DNA from: UBA7359 sp038142205
GTDB taxonomy: Bacteria > Pseudomonadota > Gammaproteobacteria > Eutrophobiales > Eutrophobiaceae
Direction of reading: 5' to 3'
Length of the DNA stretch: 64,000 nt
Assembly (NCBI GenBank): GCA_038142205.1
Contig: JAYQJO010000001.1
Location: 1,674,001 to 1,738,000, forward strand
Part shown: positions 9,601 to 18,972 of the stretch, piece by piece
Position numbering within the stretch: position 1 is the stretch's first letter
Layout: every line of letters begins with the position of its first letter
The notes under the pieces: model-generated
What the model was told of the DNA's origin: nothing
Seen by the model: the letters and a program-made list of their open reading frames with translations, nothing else
The model's database searches: none
Position numbers and translations under genes: made by a program

Positions 9601-12600
9601 CACTATTAGTATCACCATCGTTAACTGTGAATTCGATAATACGATCGACACCACTGACAATTGTATTCGTATTAGAAAATCTAATTGCTTCAAGCGCTGT
9701 TTGATAATCGGCCAGTGGCGCACTACCGGTTAAACTAATCGTATCACCTACTATCGCAGCGGTAATACCCAACATTGGAAAACCGGGTGCTGTTAATACA
9801 TCACCGGCTTGCGCATTGGTTAACGTAATCGTTGCGGATTCTATATTGGTATCATCGGGATCGGTAATGGTGACATCACTATCGACAATACTTGTTACTG
9901 CTATACCGGTCGGCGTTGGGATAATCGTTTTTGTATAATCATTTCCAGTTGCTGTAGAACTGTCATCATCATCTAAATCTAATTCTGGAGGGAGACTGGT
10001 AAATTCTCTATACGCAACTTCGCTGGTATCACCTATTTCGTTATCAAGACCTGTTGAAGGATTATTTATGACACCATCTGGATCAGCATAAGTTGCACCG
10101 ATGCTAGCATCATCATCAATACCATCACCATTGGCATCGGTACCACTTAATGTTAAACCTGATTCGGCACTATCTAATTTAGTGTCGTTATCACTGTCAG
10201 TATCGAGATAATCAAACGTACCATCACCATCGGTATCTTGTGGCGTATCGAAATTGCCTCCGAAACCACTGCCTGAATCAAAATTATCTACGACGCCATC
10301 ACCATCAGTATCGGTTGCTGAAAACGCGGTATAACCTGCCGTCGCTTGTCCTTCAATTATATCGGCAATACCATCATTATCTGAATCGAGATCGACAAAG
10401 TTATTAACACCATCAGAATCTGAATCTAATAATGTCGTACCATCTGAACTGCCTGCACCGGCATCTGCTCCAAAGAAACTCCAAACACCGTTATTTAATG
10501 TACCGCCTGCTGCTGTGCCTTCGGCTAATGAAATCGTGCCATCATTGTTTGTGTCATAAGCAGTAATGGTTGAGGTCGCACCACTTTCTTGTAGATCAGA
10601 AATACCATCGTTATCACTATCGAGATCTAAACGGTTATCGATACCATCGCCATCAGTATCAGTGACTGCTGTTACGACTGAAACATCAACTGTTCCTGTT
10701 ATACCTAAAGAACCATCTGCACCGTCGGCATTAGCACCTCCGGTTGTCGCACCTGCGGCACCTGCAGTAATAGAATCTGAACTAGCAACAAAACCTGCGT
10801 ATCCTGTATTGATATATGAACCACCACCGCCGGCACGTCCATTGGCACCTGCTGCACCACCGCCAGAATAACCAGCGCCACCGCCGCTGTAGTTAGAATC
10901 ACCACCGCCACCCGCGGTAAAACCACCACCGCCAGCACCACCGGTACCTGCACCAGCTCCACCGCTTATAAAAGTAACGCCATCTGTCGCATCAAGATCG
11001 GCCGCGCCACCACCGGTTGCTGCACCACTACCACCGGCTGAATTAATACCACCACCGCCAGCACTATCAGCAGGATTACCAGTACCGCCCGCGCCAGCAG
11101 TACCACCTGTTCCAGCTTGTGTACCGGTTCCATCTGAGCCTGCAGTCGTGTCGGTACCACCTAGGCCAGATTGACCATTCGAATTATCACCACCGCCACC
11201 ACCGCCAGCGACCATAACCAGCACGTCATTAATAAAGACACCGGTACTACCACCACCGCCAGCCGATGATGAGTTACCAAAACCACCTTCGCCAACGACG
11301 TATTCAATAACATCACCGGCATTAACTGTGAACGTCGCGCTTACTGTCGCGCCATCACCACCAAGTGTGTTATTGCCATCACCACCTGCACCACCGACAA
11401 TGGTAATAGTAATATCACCATCACCCGTTGCTGTATAAGAGTAAGCGCCCGGTGTTGTTTCAGTGACATTAACCGCTGTTGGCGTAATCGTTGTGACATC
11501 AACGACTTCATCGACATCTAAAATACCATCGTTATCATCATCAAGGTCGGTAGAATCGATGACGTTATCACCATCGGTATCAGTACCAACAACAATGGTA
11601 CTTACCGCTATATTGCTATCGTCAGTTCCGTCATTGGCCGTAATCGAAAAAGTACGTGATGCTTCGGTCGGTGCACCTGATGTGTTTTCATAAGTTATCG
11701 CTTCAAGTACCGCTACTGCTTCTGCCCTTGTTAACGTATTACCTGTATCATCGGTAATCGTTAGTGTTTTCGTCGCATCGTTGAAACCAATATCAACTAA
11801 AACACCACCTACCGTTACATTATTAAAATTTTGATTTCCTAAACCATCCAATTGAACTTGAATGGGACCAAAGTTCAGTCTTTCATTCGTGCCATCAGCA
11901 ATGCAGGCAGCAACAATTTCAAGTGTCATGGTGTCATCGCCATCAACATCATCTAATGTTGTATTAGCGCTAACGATATTTACGGCTGAGCCACCTGTTG
12001 CGAAAAGATCGTTATAGCCCGTTGCGACAGAACCATCGGAGGAATTGAGATCTAGTTCAGGCGCATCATTCACTGCGCTAACATCAATTGTCATTGTGTT
12101 TGGTGTCGTATCGGTATTGTTACCCGCACCACTGTCATCAACGACTTGAAAAGTAAAACTGGTATATGGTGTGCCGTTTTCATCTGCAGCAGGTTCGAAC
12201 CGTAATCGATTCGCAGCGATATCGGCCGCAGTTATTGTTGTACCTGCTGTTATTGCCTCACCTGAAGTAAAGTCGCCACTGTCATTCGAATCAAGATATA
12301 AGGTGCCATTCGCAGGTAATGTTGTAATAACTATTCCACTGAGTGCATCACCGGTATCAACATCAGAAAAACCAAACTCTGCTGCAGTAAAGACATGATC
12401 CGTGTCTTCAGTCGTAGCCACTGTATTGTCAGCACCATCCGGTGCATCGTTACTCGCAGTAACTGTAATATCACTGGTCTCAACAACGTTATTTGCGTTA
12501 ATTCCATCGGTAACGGTCCAAGTTAATGTACGCGTGTTTTCTGTTGGACTATCTGTATCGGTGTTTTGATAGGTTATTGCTTCTAATACTGCTTCCGCTT

Positions 12601-14524
12601 GTGCAACCGTTGCACTTGCCCCCGTACTGGTAATCGTTAAGGTGCCTGTACCCGAGTCATAAACGCCTACACTAAAATTCGCATCACCAGCAAAAGCAAG
12701 CACATCTTCTGTACCATCATAGTTACCGGTGATTTGTACGGTAATCTGTGTGATCGTGTCACTATCAATATCGTCCAAGGTAACATCGTTATCAATGATC
12801 TTTGCTGAAGTATCTGTGTCTTCTACCCAAGTTGTATTATCAAGACTCGTTAACGTTGGAGGTGCACTTGCTGGAGTAACATTAACTGTGACTGTATTTA
12901 AATCTGAAGTTGCTATACCCGAAACAACTACATCATCAAAAAAGACTTGTGCTACTTCAGCCGCTTCAGTTGATTGGTTTACAAAAGCACCCAACTGCAA
13001 CTCGTGTGTGCCTGCTCCCAAAGTAACTTGAAATGTTTCTGTTACCCATCCTGAATCTAAAGGGGCATCCCCATCCAAAGTAATTAAAGATGTATTACTG
13101 TCTGGACTGGTATCATTTCCTAAACGAACACCGTCTATTGCTAATACTGCATCTGCATATTCATTGCTTTCGAATTCTGTCGCTACTATTAATCGATAAC
13201 TAACCGTAATATCAACCAACGTTGTTTCTGTTAAAACGATATCCTGCGTCCAAGCGCCTGATAATGGAATACCTGCTCCACTGCCACCACCAACAGTTAC
13301 TTCGATACCACCACCCGTTTGACCTCCTGTGCCATCATAACTGCCGCTAGCGTTTCCAGGTGTAGATGTACCAAAGACATCATCTTGATAGGTATAACCA
13401 CCTTCATCGGTCGTAAAGGCATCACTTAATATTAAAGCTTGATCAGCACTGTAATCCGTTCCATCACTTGCACGATATGTGAATGTGGCATAACCCGTAC
13501 CACTTTCACTTGGATCCGGTGTAAATCTTAAATCAGTAATGTTTGCAGCAGTAACCACATCACCAATTTGAACTCCTAAGCCCGTGCTTATATAGGTTAA
13601 TGAACCATCTGTTTCTAAACTGGTAATTTGGATACTGTCTAATGCATCACCATCCGGATCAGAAAAAACAGTACTAAAATCAGTTAATAGAAAATCACGC
13701 GTACCATCTTCTGCAATGGTGATTGTAAAATCACCTGCGCTAGGCGCATCGTTAACTGGCGTGACAGTAACAGTTGAAGTAATTAATGGTGTACTGTCAT
13801 TATCATTTGAACCGGTGTTATCACCACTATCGGTAATACTAGCAATAACAATGTCTCGTGTTGCTGCTGTTGTGCCGCCCGTATTCGGAGCCTGACTGTT
13901 GTTTTGATAAGTCATATTATCAATCAAGTTTTGTGCAGCAGCAGGAACTGCACCTGTTGTTGTAACAGTTACTGTTACATCAGTACCTGAAACAGAAACA
14001 CTGACTGAATAACCACTAGTCGTTGCGATTGGTCCGCCGTTAACTAATGGAATACTGGTACCATCAATCGTTAAGACTTCATCACTACCTTCAGTAACAT
14101 TAGAAACTGTAAAAACAACTTCTTCGACTGTTTGGCTTGGTTCAACCGTATCGATGATGACATTATCAAAGACATCAACTGCACTACCATCTTCAGTAAA
14201 CGTTGGATTATCAACATTCGATGTTAATGTTGGCGCATCATCAGTACCTGTGATGGTTATGGTTACTGTCGCCGTCGCTGAGTTACCGCCTGGTTCTTGA
14301 ACGGTATACTGGAAACTATCGGTGGTTGATTGACCATCAGCGAGATAATCAAACTGGCCGTTCGGATTATAATCATAACTGCCGTTAGCATTTAATGTGA
14401 CTTCTGCACCTGAATCTAAGGTAAAGGCTGAACCAAGCGTACCACTACCACCTGTTACTGGATCGCTAACACCTGTAACGGTTAAGTTACTGTTATCTGT
14501 TCCTGCACCGGCAACGTGTTCATA
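5681..14524 (-). CDS. Giant adhesin, middle segment (VCBS/cadherin-like, TSP3, Gly-rich and nidogen-like modules)
   Basis: This is the middle ~2,950 codons of the giant adhesin. The frame is open from about 14524, where it takes over from the N-terminal segment by a one-base shift; the first Met is at 13927. In order it shows repeated VCBS/cadherin-like modules (NDAP, PDSV-like borders, VTEGSDEVL), a jelly-roll segment, and more cadherin-like modules. Next comes an aspartate-rich thrombospondin-type-3-like stretch (DTDGDG, DSDNDGI), repeated around 10100-10660 and 11520-11600, interleaved with a glycine-rich ALK-like stretch (about 10800-11400). A nidogen-like domain follows at about 8400-8950 (FWTDLNPSDGDSGDIY, NNIEVRYSD). 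It ends in Calx-beta and LapA-type repeats. The Asp-rich repeats should bind calcium. The protein is expected at the cell surface for adhesion or biofilm formation; the ligand is unknown. Confidence 0.85.
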   Translation of the reverse strand, partial: YEHVAGAGTDNSNLTVTGVSDPVTGGSGTLGSAFTLDSGAEVTLNANGSYDYNPNGQFDYLADGQSTTDSFQYTVQEPGGNSATATVTITITGTDDAPTLTSNVDNPTFTEDGSAVDVFDNVIIDTVEPSQTVEEVVFTVSNVTEGSDEVLTIDGTSIPLVNGGPIATTSGYSVSVSVSGTDVTVTVTTTGAVPAAAQNLIDNMTYQNNSQAPNTGGTTAATRDIVIASITDSGDNTGSNDNDSTPLITSTVTVTPVNDAPSAGDFTITIAEDGTRDFLLTDFSTVFSDPDGDALDSIQITSLETDGSLTYISTGLGVQIGDVVTAANITDLRFTPDPSESGTGYATFTYRASDGTDYSADQALILSDAFTTDEGGYTYQDDVFGTSTPGNASGSYDGTGGQTGGGIEVTVGGGSGAGIPLSGAWTQDIVLTETTLVDITVSYRLIVATEFESNEYADAVLAIDGVRLGNDTSPDSNTSLITLDGDAPLDSGWVTETFQVTLGAGTHELQLGAFVNQSTEAAEVAQVFFDDVVVSGIATSDLNTVTVNVTPASAPPTLTSLDNTTWVEDTDTSAKIIDNDVTLDDIDSDTITQITVQITGNYDGTEDVLAFAGDANFSVGVYDSGTGTLTITSTGASATVAQAEAVLEAITYQNTDTDSPTENTRTLTWTVTDGINANNVVETSDITVTASNDAPDGADNTVATTEDTDHVFTAAEFGFSDVDTGDALSGIVITTLPANGTLYLDSNDSGDFTSGEAITAGTTITAADIAANRLRFEPAADENGTPYTSFTFQVVDDSGAGNNTDTTPNTMTIDVSAVNDAPELDLNSSDGSVATGYNDLFATGGSAVNIVSANTTLDDVDGDDTMTLEIVAACIADGTNERLNFGPIQVQLDGLGNQNFNNVTVGGVLVDIGFNDATKTLTITDDTGNTLTRAEAVAVLEAITYENTSGAPTEASRTFSITANDGTDDSNIAVSTIVVGTDTDGDNVIDSTDLDDDNDGILDVDEVVDVTTITPTAVNVTETTPGAYSYTATGDGDITITIVGGAGGDGNNTLGGDGATVSATFTVNAGDVIEYVVGEGGFGNSSSAGGGGSTGVFINDVLVMVAGGGGGGDNSNGQSGLGGTDTTAGSDGTGTQAGTGGTAGAGGTGNPADSAGGGGINSAGGSGAATGGGAADLDATDGVTFISGGAGAGTGGAGGGGFTAGGGGDSNYSGGGAGYSGGGAAGANGRAGGGGSYINTGYAGFVASSDSITAGAAGATTGGANADGADGSLGITGTVDVSVVTAVTDTDGDGIDNRLDLDSDNDGISDLQESGATSTITAYDTNNDGTISLAEGTAAGGTLNNGVWSFFGADAGAGSSDGTTLLDSDSDGVNNFVDLDSDNDGIADIIEGQATAGYTAFSATDTDGDGVVDNFDSGSGFGGNFDTPQDTDGDGTFDYLDTDSDNDTKLDSAESGLTLSGTDANGDGIDDDASIGATYADPDGVINNPSTGLDNEIGDTSEVAYREFTSLPPELDLDDDDSSTATGNDYTKTIIPTPTGIAVTSIVDSDVTITDPDDTNIESATITLTNAQAGDVLTAPGFPMLGITAAIVGDTISLTGSAPLADYQTALEAIRFSNTNTIVSGVDRIIEFTVNDGDTNSATATTTLDIFGTPTVDALVTASTSPTLTGTWDEADADTNGLEVTINGQVYTLGGALPSDAALSSDGSGNWTLDLSVSGQVLPVNTYDVSVTSTAADTVSMVDDQSTNEVRVITTPEWNITGDTNVTEGNNASYSISLTGAELLSAGENVSIVITAADLGATVNTDTGAFGTAITNAIGARTDIVYTPIDAVSGTLTYTAPSNNPYTADYDASGSNFNDISGGTPITTLGDDASVSQAIGFNFDFYGTTYTDVFIGSNGVVTFGGGSTEYANDDFSASGVIDTTNTDTASGLPGIAAFWTDLNPSDGDSGDIYVSQTTEGGVNVLIVQWDDIVPYNGGAGEGGTFQVVLFEGTNNIEVRYSDVIFDGANDGGASATIGVSDGTTSNFTQHSFDTASSVANSSHITFSQPTVAMPDLDIDLSAVVDAADGPEDYSLTIGTPGGTGTAVLGSDISVTTTIFDIDTPPTIMATPDAGITFTENVDSNVDLFDSVTVETNENDRTVEEVTFSVSGLADGASERLNLDGTSIQLTDGSSGVTTSYTYSVSVTGTTATVTLTTTGASEGDIQTVIDNMSYQNNVAEDPTAGNRVVTIESITDSGDSGLNQTTGIGISATVDVIAVNDAPVVGAPGSELAYPGSTINIHGEGFTVSEVDDRDATVSVTLSVDEGTINVTAGDSGVGSIAGNGTNTVTLTGTIAEVDNFLTGAGTGTITYTAAGSPTTDATFTVTVNDQGNTGIDPSLTGDGSSEEGSNSVTIDTFTEIEFGISATPISISENGSATTTFTLSLDTPVGAGNTASVTLTPGGTATSGTDYTDFLAAVDAGLPSGVTRSGNVLTFDGDIYTGTGFTFDISSIDDVYAEGTETVTVTLSAATIDNGNASIDVGATTQSIDIVDDSDTTTVTLTATNSVAENGTITYTATIDNPVTDTPLNITLDNGTVITIGVGNTTGSNTYNVNDEDAFVDAGNLVASIASTSGGAFENLDTSDSATTTVTDTITDTTVSLTGPASVNEGDTVTITATVDNAPSGGSLVINLDNGQSITIADGATTGTVTFTAQSEDVFIDAETATYAVDTVVNNGTAYENLITTDTVSVNILDTVDDTTVSLTGPASVNEGDTVTITATVDNAPSGGSLVINLDNGQSITIADGATTGTVTFTAQSEDVFIDAETATYAVDTVVNNGTAYENLITTDTVSVNILDTVDDTTVSLTGPASVNEGDTVTITATVDNAPSGGSLVINLDNGQSITIADGATTGTVTFTAQSEDVFIDAETATYAVDTVVNNGTAYENLITTDTVSVNILDTVDDKTVS

Positions 14525-17500
14525 GTTTTATAGATTTTTAGTTCATTACCTGTGTCTGCATAATCGATAACACCGACGACTTGTATAAATTCGCTTGCAC
14601 CAATTCCTAAGGTTCCTAAATCGGCCGAAGTCTCGACAATCGCTCCACCATTATCACGAGTAATAAAATTGATCGTGTCACCATCCAAGGTAATCGCTAA
14701 GCCATCCGTTGTGCCACCTGATTCAAACAACACTTCTTCATCTGTAGTCAGAAAATCATTCGGCTTAAACCAAAGTTCAAAACTGGCACTATTTTGAGTT
14801 GGATTACCTGCACCAACTGAATCCAAGCTAACCATCGTGGCGCCATCATTAGCACTACCGTCGGGATTAAACACGAAGGCATTATTGATGCCGGGAAAAT
14901 TTGATGAGGTTGATTGCGAAGTGACATTCGAACCTAAAGTCCAATTATCTGCTCCACTTACTTGATCATCCCATTGACTGCCGTCATCATCATCTAATTC
15001 CGCATCATTATTGAGGGTTAAATTAGAAGTAATAAGATCAGGTCTAAGATCCGCATCGTTATTTAATACATTGTTTGCATCAGGCAATGCACCCACTGAA
15101 AGCACACTGTCTTCATCAGTCGTACCCGCATCATTAACAGCCTGAATTTCCCCTGACACATTTATTGTTACCGTTACGGTATTCGCACCTGATGTATCAA
15201 CGATAGAATAAGTAAAGGTATCGTTACCGGTAAAACCTGAAGGTGGTGTATAAACAAAATCACCATTCGCATTTAATGTGACTGAGCCACCATTAGTCGT
15301 TGCTGTTGCAACCCCAACATTACCCGTTCCACCATTCACTGCATGAACGGTAACGGTTGAATTATCGGTATCATTTTGCAGGACGCCTAAACCAGAGACT
15401 GTTAATGGTTGGCCAATTGACGTTGTGAAATTATCTGTAACGGGAACAAAATCAATAGTGAGTTCGCCTGTTGTATTATCGGAATCGATAACCGCACCAC
15501 CACTGGTAATGTTCGATGCTACAACTTCAAATGAGCCTTCTGTTAAGTTTTGTGATGAGCCGGTTAAATCTAATGTCCAATTACCGCTACCATCTGTTGT
15601 TAACTCTGGATCGGTACCCAATTCATAAGCCACGCCATTTACTGTCACTCGAAGATTTGTGTTTGTGACACTGGATTCATCCCAGGTTCCGGTAATGGTC
15701 GGTTGTGAACTGTTTGAAGTCGCGATTACATCAACTTCAGGTGTGCCTAATACATCAATAGTTGAAGTTGCAACAGGGCTGTCCGGGTTGCCACTTAATC
15801 CATTATTAACAGTGAATTCTATTACTCGGTCTGTACCATCCAGCACTGTATCTGTTGTTGAATAGGTAATACTCGCAAGCGCGGCTTCATAGTTAGCGAA
15901 ACTCGAGTTACCACTCAACGATATAGTGTCAGTGCCATCTCCCGTTGCAGTAATACCATAGTTTGAAAGTAAGAACGCCGCATCAACATTTAATTGATCG
16001 CCACCAATGGCATTGGTTAACGTAACAGACGCACTCGCCATATCCGTTACTGAGGAATTTGAGTCCGTTATCGTAATATCGGATGTATCAACAATGGGTA
16101 TACCACTTGCATTATCACTAACGTTGTATGGATTGGTATTTTGGTAATCCAGATCCGTTGCACCGGAACTGTCATCTGCATCCAAATCAAGTAAGGAGAC
16201 ACTTAATGTTTGAGGAGTGGTGAATGTGACTTCTTCAAAAAGAATCGAACTTAATCGAGTTTGTGGCGCTCCTGCTCCATCGGTAATTGTTTTCAATTCA
16301 ACGGTGAAGATCTCTGCTTGTTGAACTTCGAACGTAGCTGCGTAAAGTGGGTCGGCTGAAATACCACCAAAAATATTTACTGAATCAGATTGTTCTAATT
16401 CGATTGTTGTTTGGCCATTCTCATGACTCAATGCTGTATTCAGTGTAGTCGGATTATTTTGAACAACAGATACAACCGGCGCTGTAACCGACACTGCTTC
16501 ACGAAGTTGGTTTGTGGTTCCGGTTCCGTCAATGTCCAGAGGGCTAACATAAGAATCAACTGTTAGGTTAATATTTGTATCGGCATTAAAATATTGAATC
16601 GTCATGGTGACAGACCATTCCTGGTTTGCACCTGCTCCACCAGCAGGCACACCTAAGCTCGGTTGCCATGCTTCATCAAAGCCCGTTACGCCATCTTCTG
16701 TATCTATTGTTGCGAGTACGGGCAAATTAGCGGCATTCCCACCTGTTAGATCATTACCCAAGTTGTCTGTCCATGTGTAACCCGTGATGGTTATAACAGC
16801 ATCAACACCGGTTGCGACATCTTGATAAAGGTATTGGTCACCGACAGAGTAATCATCTGTACCGTCTGAAGTTTGTCCATAGATGTCATCCGTATCGGTA
16901 CCATTAGCGCCATCAATATATTCAACTGTTGTGAATGATAAATTGACTGGCGCTAATAAGCCTTCATATGCTTCTGCATCTATTGTGACTGTACCGACAT
17001 TGCCTGAGATAAACTCAAGGTCCCAGTCACCGCCAAGCTCTTCAGCACCCGTTAAGTCGTCCGATGCTGCAACATCCGCACCTGTCGCTTCGGCAAGCGC
17101 ATTTGCTGCTGCTTGACCTGATTCACCTTCAGCAAAGTTACAGCCATAAAGCAGAATCTCTGCTTCTTCATTTAGCGCATTCTTTATCGTGGCAAGTTCA
17201 TCTGCATGCTCGCCATTCATTGATTCTTGAGTAAGCGTACTGTTACCTAAAAACAGCTCACCATTATCACCATGAGAAATAATATGAATCGCATCAATGT
17301 CCGTGCGGTCTTGTAATACATTTGCGATTTGCTCAAGGCCATCGGAGTTTGATTCGATGAAAACAAGTTCAGCATCACTACTAACTGATGCAAGTAAGGA
17401 TTGGTAATCTTCAACGCCTCTGTCAATAAAAACAACTTCATTACGATCGGCTGGAGGAACGACATCGGCTAGTGCGGCGATTAATTCGTCTGTCGTTTCA

Positions 17501-17757
17501 TTTTCCTGATTGACTGCCTGTGCCTGGAGGTTTTCAGTGAGAGCTTGCTCAGCTTGATCTTGTGCAACTTCATCCGCAGCGACTTCCGCACCAGTAGCAA
17601 CACCAGCCGCATCGAACATAATTCTCGGTTCGAGCGCTTGAAGGGAGTCCGAAACGCTCATTTTCTGAGGACCATAACTGTCATGCGCCCCGTCATAAAA
17701 AAGCTTCGAGCGAGTCTGTTTTGGATGTTCAGTTCTTCGTTTTAGAAAATTAAACAT
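14482..17757 (-). CDS. Giant adhesin, N-terminal segment with LEPR motif and DUF4347 domain
   Basis: This is the N-terminal 1,091 residues of the giant adhesin. Residues 1-60 lack a Sec signal and carry the LEPRIMFDAAG motif typical of large type I-secreted proteobacterial adhesins. Residues ~105-270 form the DUF4347 domain (NEVVFIDRGVEDYQSLL, IHIISHGDNGELFLG, LLYGCNFAEG), a caspase/CHAT-like fold that keeps the SHG and GC motifs. Cadherin-like and VCBS modules follow, then a LamG/concanavalin-like jelly roll (FELWFKPND) near the end. The frame breaks at about 14526 in an A4/T4 run; one added base continues into VAGAGTDNSNLTVTG. Adding it back gives a total protein of about 4,960 residues. 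A hairpin lies just upstream of the start. Confidence 0.87.
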   Translation of the reverse strand: MFNFLKRRTEHPKQTRSKLFYDGAHDSYGPQKMSVSDSLQALEPRIMFDAAGVATGAEVAADEVAQDQAEQALTENLQAQAVNQENETTDELIAALADVVPPADRNEVVFIDRGVEDYQSLLASVSSDAELVFIESNSDGLEQIANVLQDRTDIDAIHIISHGDNGELFLGNSTLTQESMNGEHADELATIKNALNEEAEILLYGCNFAEGESGQAAANALAEATGADVAASDDLTGAEELGGDWDLEFISGNVGTVTIDAEAYEGLLAPVNLSFTTVEYIDGANGTDTDDIYGQTSDGTDDYSVGDQYLYQDVATGVDAVITITGYTWTDNLGNDLTGGNAANLPVLATIDTEDGVTGFDEAWQPSLGVPAGGAGANQEWSVTMTIQYFNADTNINLTVDSYVSPLDIDGTGTTNQLREAVSVTAPVVSVVQNNPTTLNTALSHENGQTTIELEQSDSVNIFGGISADPLYAATFEVQQAEIFTVELKTITDGAGAPQTRLSSILFEEVTFTTPQTLSVSLLDLDADDSSGATDLDYQNTNPYNVSDNASGIPIVDTSDITITDSNSSVTDMASASVTLTNAIGGDQLNVDAAFLLSNYGITATGDGTDTISLSGNSSFANYEAALASITYSTTDTVLDGTDRVIEFTVNNGLSGNPDSPVATSTIDVLGTPEVDVIATSNSSQPTITGTWDESSVTNTNLRVTVNGVAYELGTDPELTTDGSGNWTLDLTGSSQNLTEGSFEVVASNITSGGAVIDSDNTTGELTIDFVPVTDNFTTSIGQPLTVSGLGVLQNDTDNSTVTVHAVNGGTGNVGVATATTNGGSVTLNANGDFVYTPPSGFTGNDTFTYSIVDTSGANTVTVTINVSGEIQAVNDAGTTDEDSVLSVGALPDANNVLNNDADLRPDLITSNLTLNNDAELDDDDGSQWDDQVSGADNWTLGSNVTSQSTSSNFPGINNAFVFNPDGSANDGATMVSLDSVGAGNPTQNSASFELWFKPNDFLTTDEEVLFESGGTTDGLAITLDGDTINFITRDNGGAIVETSADLGTLGIGASEFIQVVGVIDYADTGNELKIYKTMNTLPVQEQITVT

Positions 17758-18488
17758 TTGTATCTTCGCTGAATCCCACTATTTATGGGAATTCAGAACC
17801 CCCTAATTTTTGGCAAAATATCTCTAACCAGCGCAATTCTCGTTCCATAATTAGCTTTTTACCTCAACTAAATGCTTATTAATCCATTAACTGTGATGAA
17901 GTACGCATTATGCCTGTATTTAATATTTATATATGTGAATTTGTTCATATTTTTTACAATCGTTTAAATTTATTTTTTATTACTTTTTATTATAAATAAA
18001 CCTTAATAAATAACTTATTATTATTAAAACACATAAACAGTCGCTAATTTGAGACGACGAAATATAACACTAAAGTGTAATAAAAATATATCGGCAATTA
18101 CCCCTAAAATATGAGTTTTTTAATTTTTTAAATCTAAGAAACCTGCTTTCATTATTATTTATAATAATCAATTACTTAGATAAATATTTTATGAAATTTA
18201 ATAATTAATGTGTATTAGAGTGTTTCGGTAGGAATAATTCCCTTTATGACAATCATTAAATTTATGACTGTATTTGGAAAATTTAAATGACTTTTAAAAT
18301 TAACAGTTTTGTCTTCAACAGAGAATACTAGAATGCCATTAAAAGTATTTTAACAGCAGTTAGTTACAATTTAAGTTTTTTAGGGTGTATTTATCTGCAT
18401 TTAGCTACATATCTAAAAGCAATAAAAATTATGGAAGAGAAAACTGTATCAAATAAACGACACTAACTTGCGTGCCGAACAATGATAA
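17758..18488. other. 731-bp AT-rich intergenic region ahead of the adhesin, with a hairpin
   Basis: No gene is visible on either strand. The region separates ccoH (reading away to the left) from the adhesin start, so it should hold the adhesin promoter; several AT-rich -10-like boxes make a single call impossible. Eleven bases upstream of the adhesin ATG is an imperfect inverted repeat at 17769-17796 (CTGAATCCC / GGGAATTCAG). It could form a hairpin in the leader next to the ribosome-binding site. No FNR box was found. Confidence 0.5.
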
Positions 18489-18968
18489 TTATTTTATGTT
18501 GATTGATTCAATCAAACGCCAATCATCATGCTGAATATGAACATACCATTTGCCTACCATCAGTTTCGATAAATTACCTCGGTATGTTTCTTTTTCCGTT
18601 AATAATAAATTGGCCTCTTTATCAAAACCGGCACGCGTCGCGTTTAGAAAAGTGACTGATAGGTTTTCTGGATAAATAAAACTATGATTTGCTTTAAGCT
18701 TGATGACTACTTCTTCCAGCCTCTGATCGATTAGTATTTTTGCCTGCAACTGATAACCCAACGCGGTTTGATCGCGTTCCAATGTACGATTTATTTGCAG
18801 ACCTTCCTTATAGTAATCATCGACGACTAAACCATCATTCGATTTAAGCGCCAGATTAATCGTAATAATTCCCCCAACGATAGCAAGACACGGAAAAAAA
18901 ATGACCATCCAGACATAGTGCTCTTTATACCAAGGAAGCCGTTGATCGTTTTCATCTAACATATTCAT
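18489..18968 (-). CDS. ccoH: Cytochrome oxidase accessory protein CcoH/FixH
   Basis: CcoH (FixH) is a small membrane protein that assists assembly of the cbb3 oxidase. It has a cytoplasmic N-terminus (RLPWYKEHYVWMVIFFPCLAIVGG), one transmembrane helix at about residues 14-36, the family signature DDYYKEGLQINRTLERDQTA after the helix, and a periplasmic beta domain. Its length of 159 residues is normal. It starts 4 bases after the ccoG stop and is the last gene of the cbb3 operon. ATG codons at 18968 and 18962 are both possible starts. No terminator was found downstream. Confidence 0.92.
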   Translation of the reverse strand: MNMLDENDQRLPWYKEHYVWMVIFFPCLAIVGGIITINLALKSNDGLVVDDYYKEGLQINRTLERDQTALGYQLQAKILIDQRLEEVVIKLKANHSFIYPENLSVTFLNATRAGFDKEANLLLTEKETYRGNLSKLMVGKWYVHIQHDDWRLIESINIK

Positions 18969-18972
18969 AAAT

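Noticed and set aside
10705..11160. Minus-strand open frames of 64-85 codons in the glycine-rich part of the adhesin
   Set aside because: They are out-of-frame shadows of the GGx-rich sequence, with low-complexity products and no ribosome-binding sites.
3391..13031. Plus-strand open frames of 60-100 codons across the adhesin gene
   Set aside because: They are antisense to repeats with biased codon use, have no start signals and repeat with the same periods as the adhesin modules.
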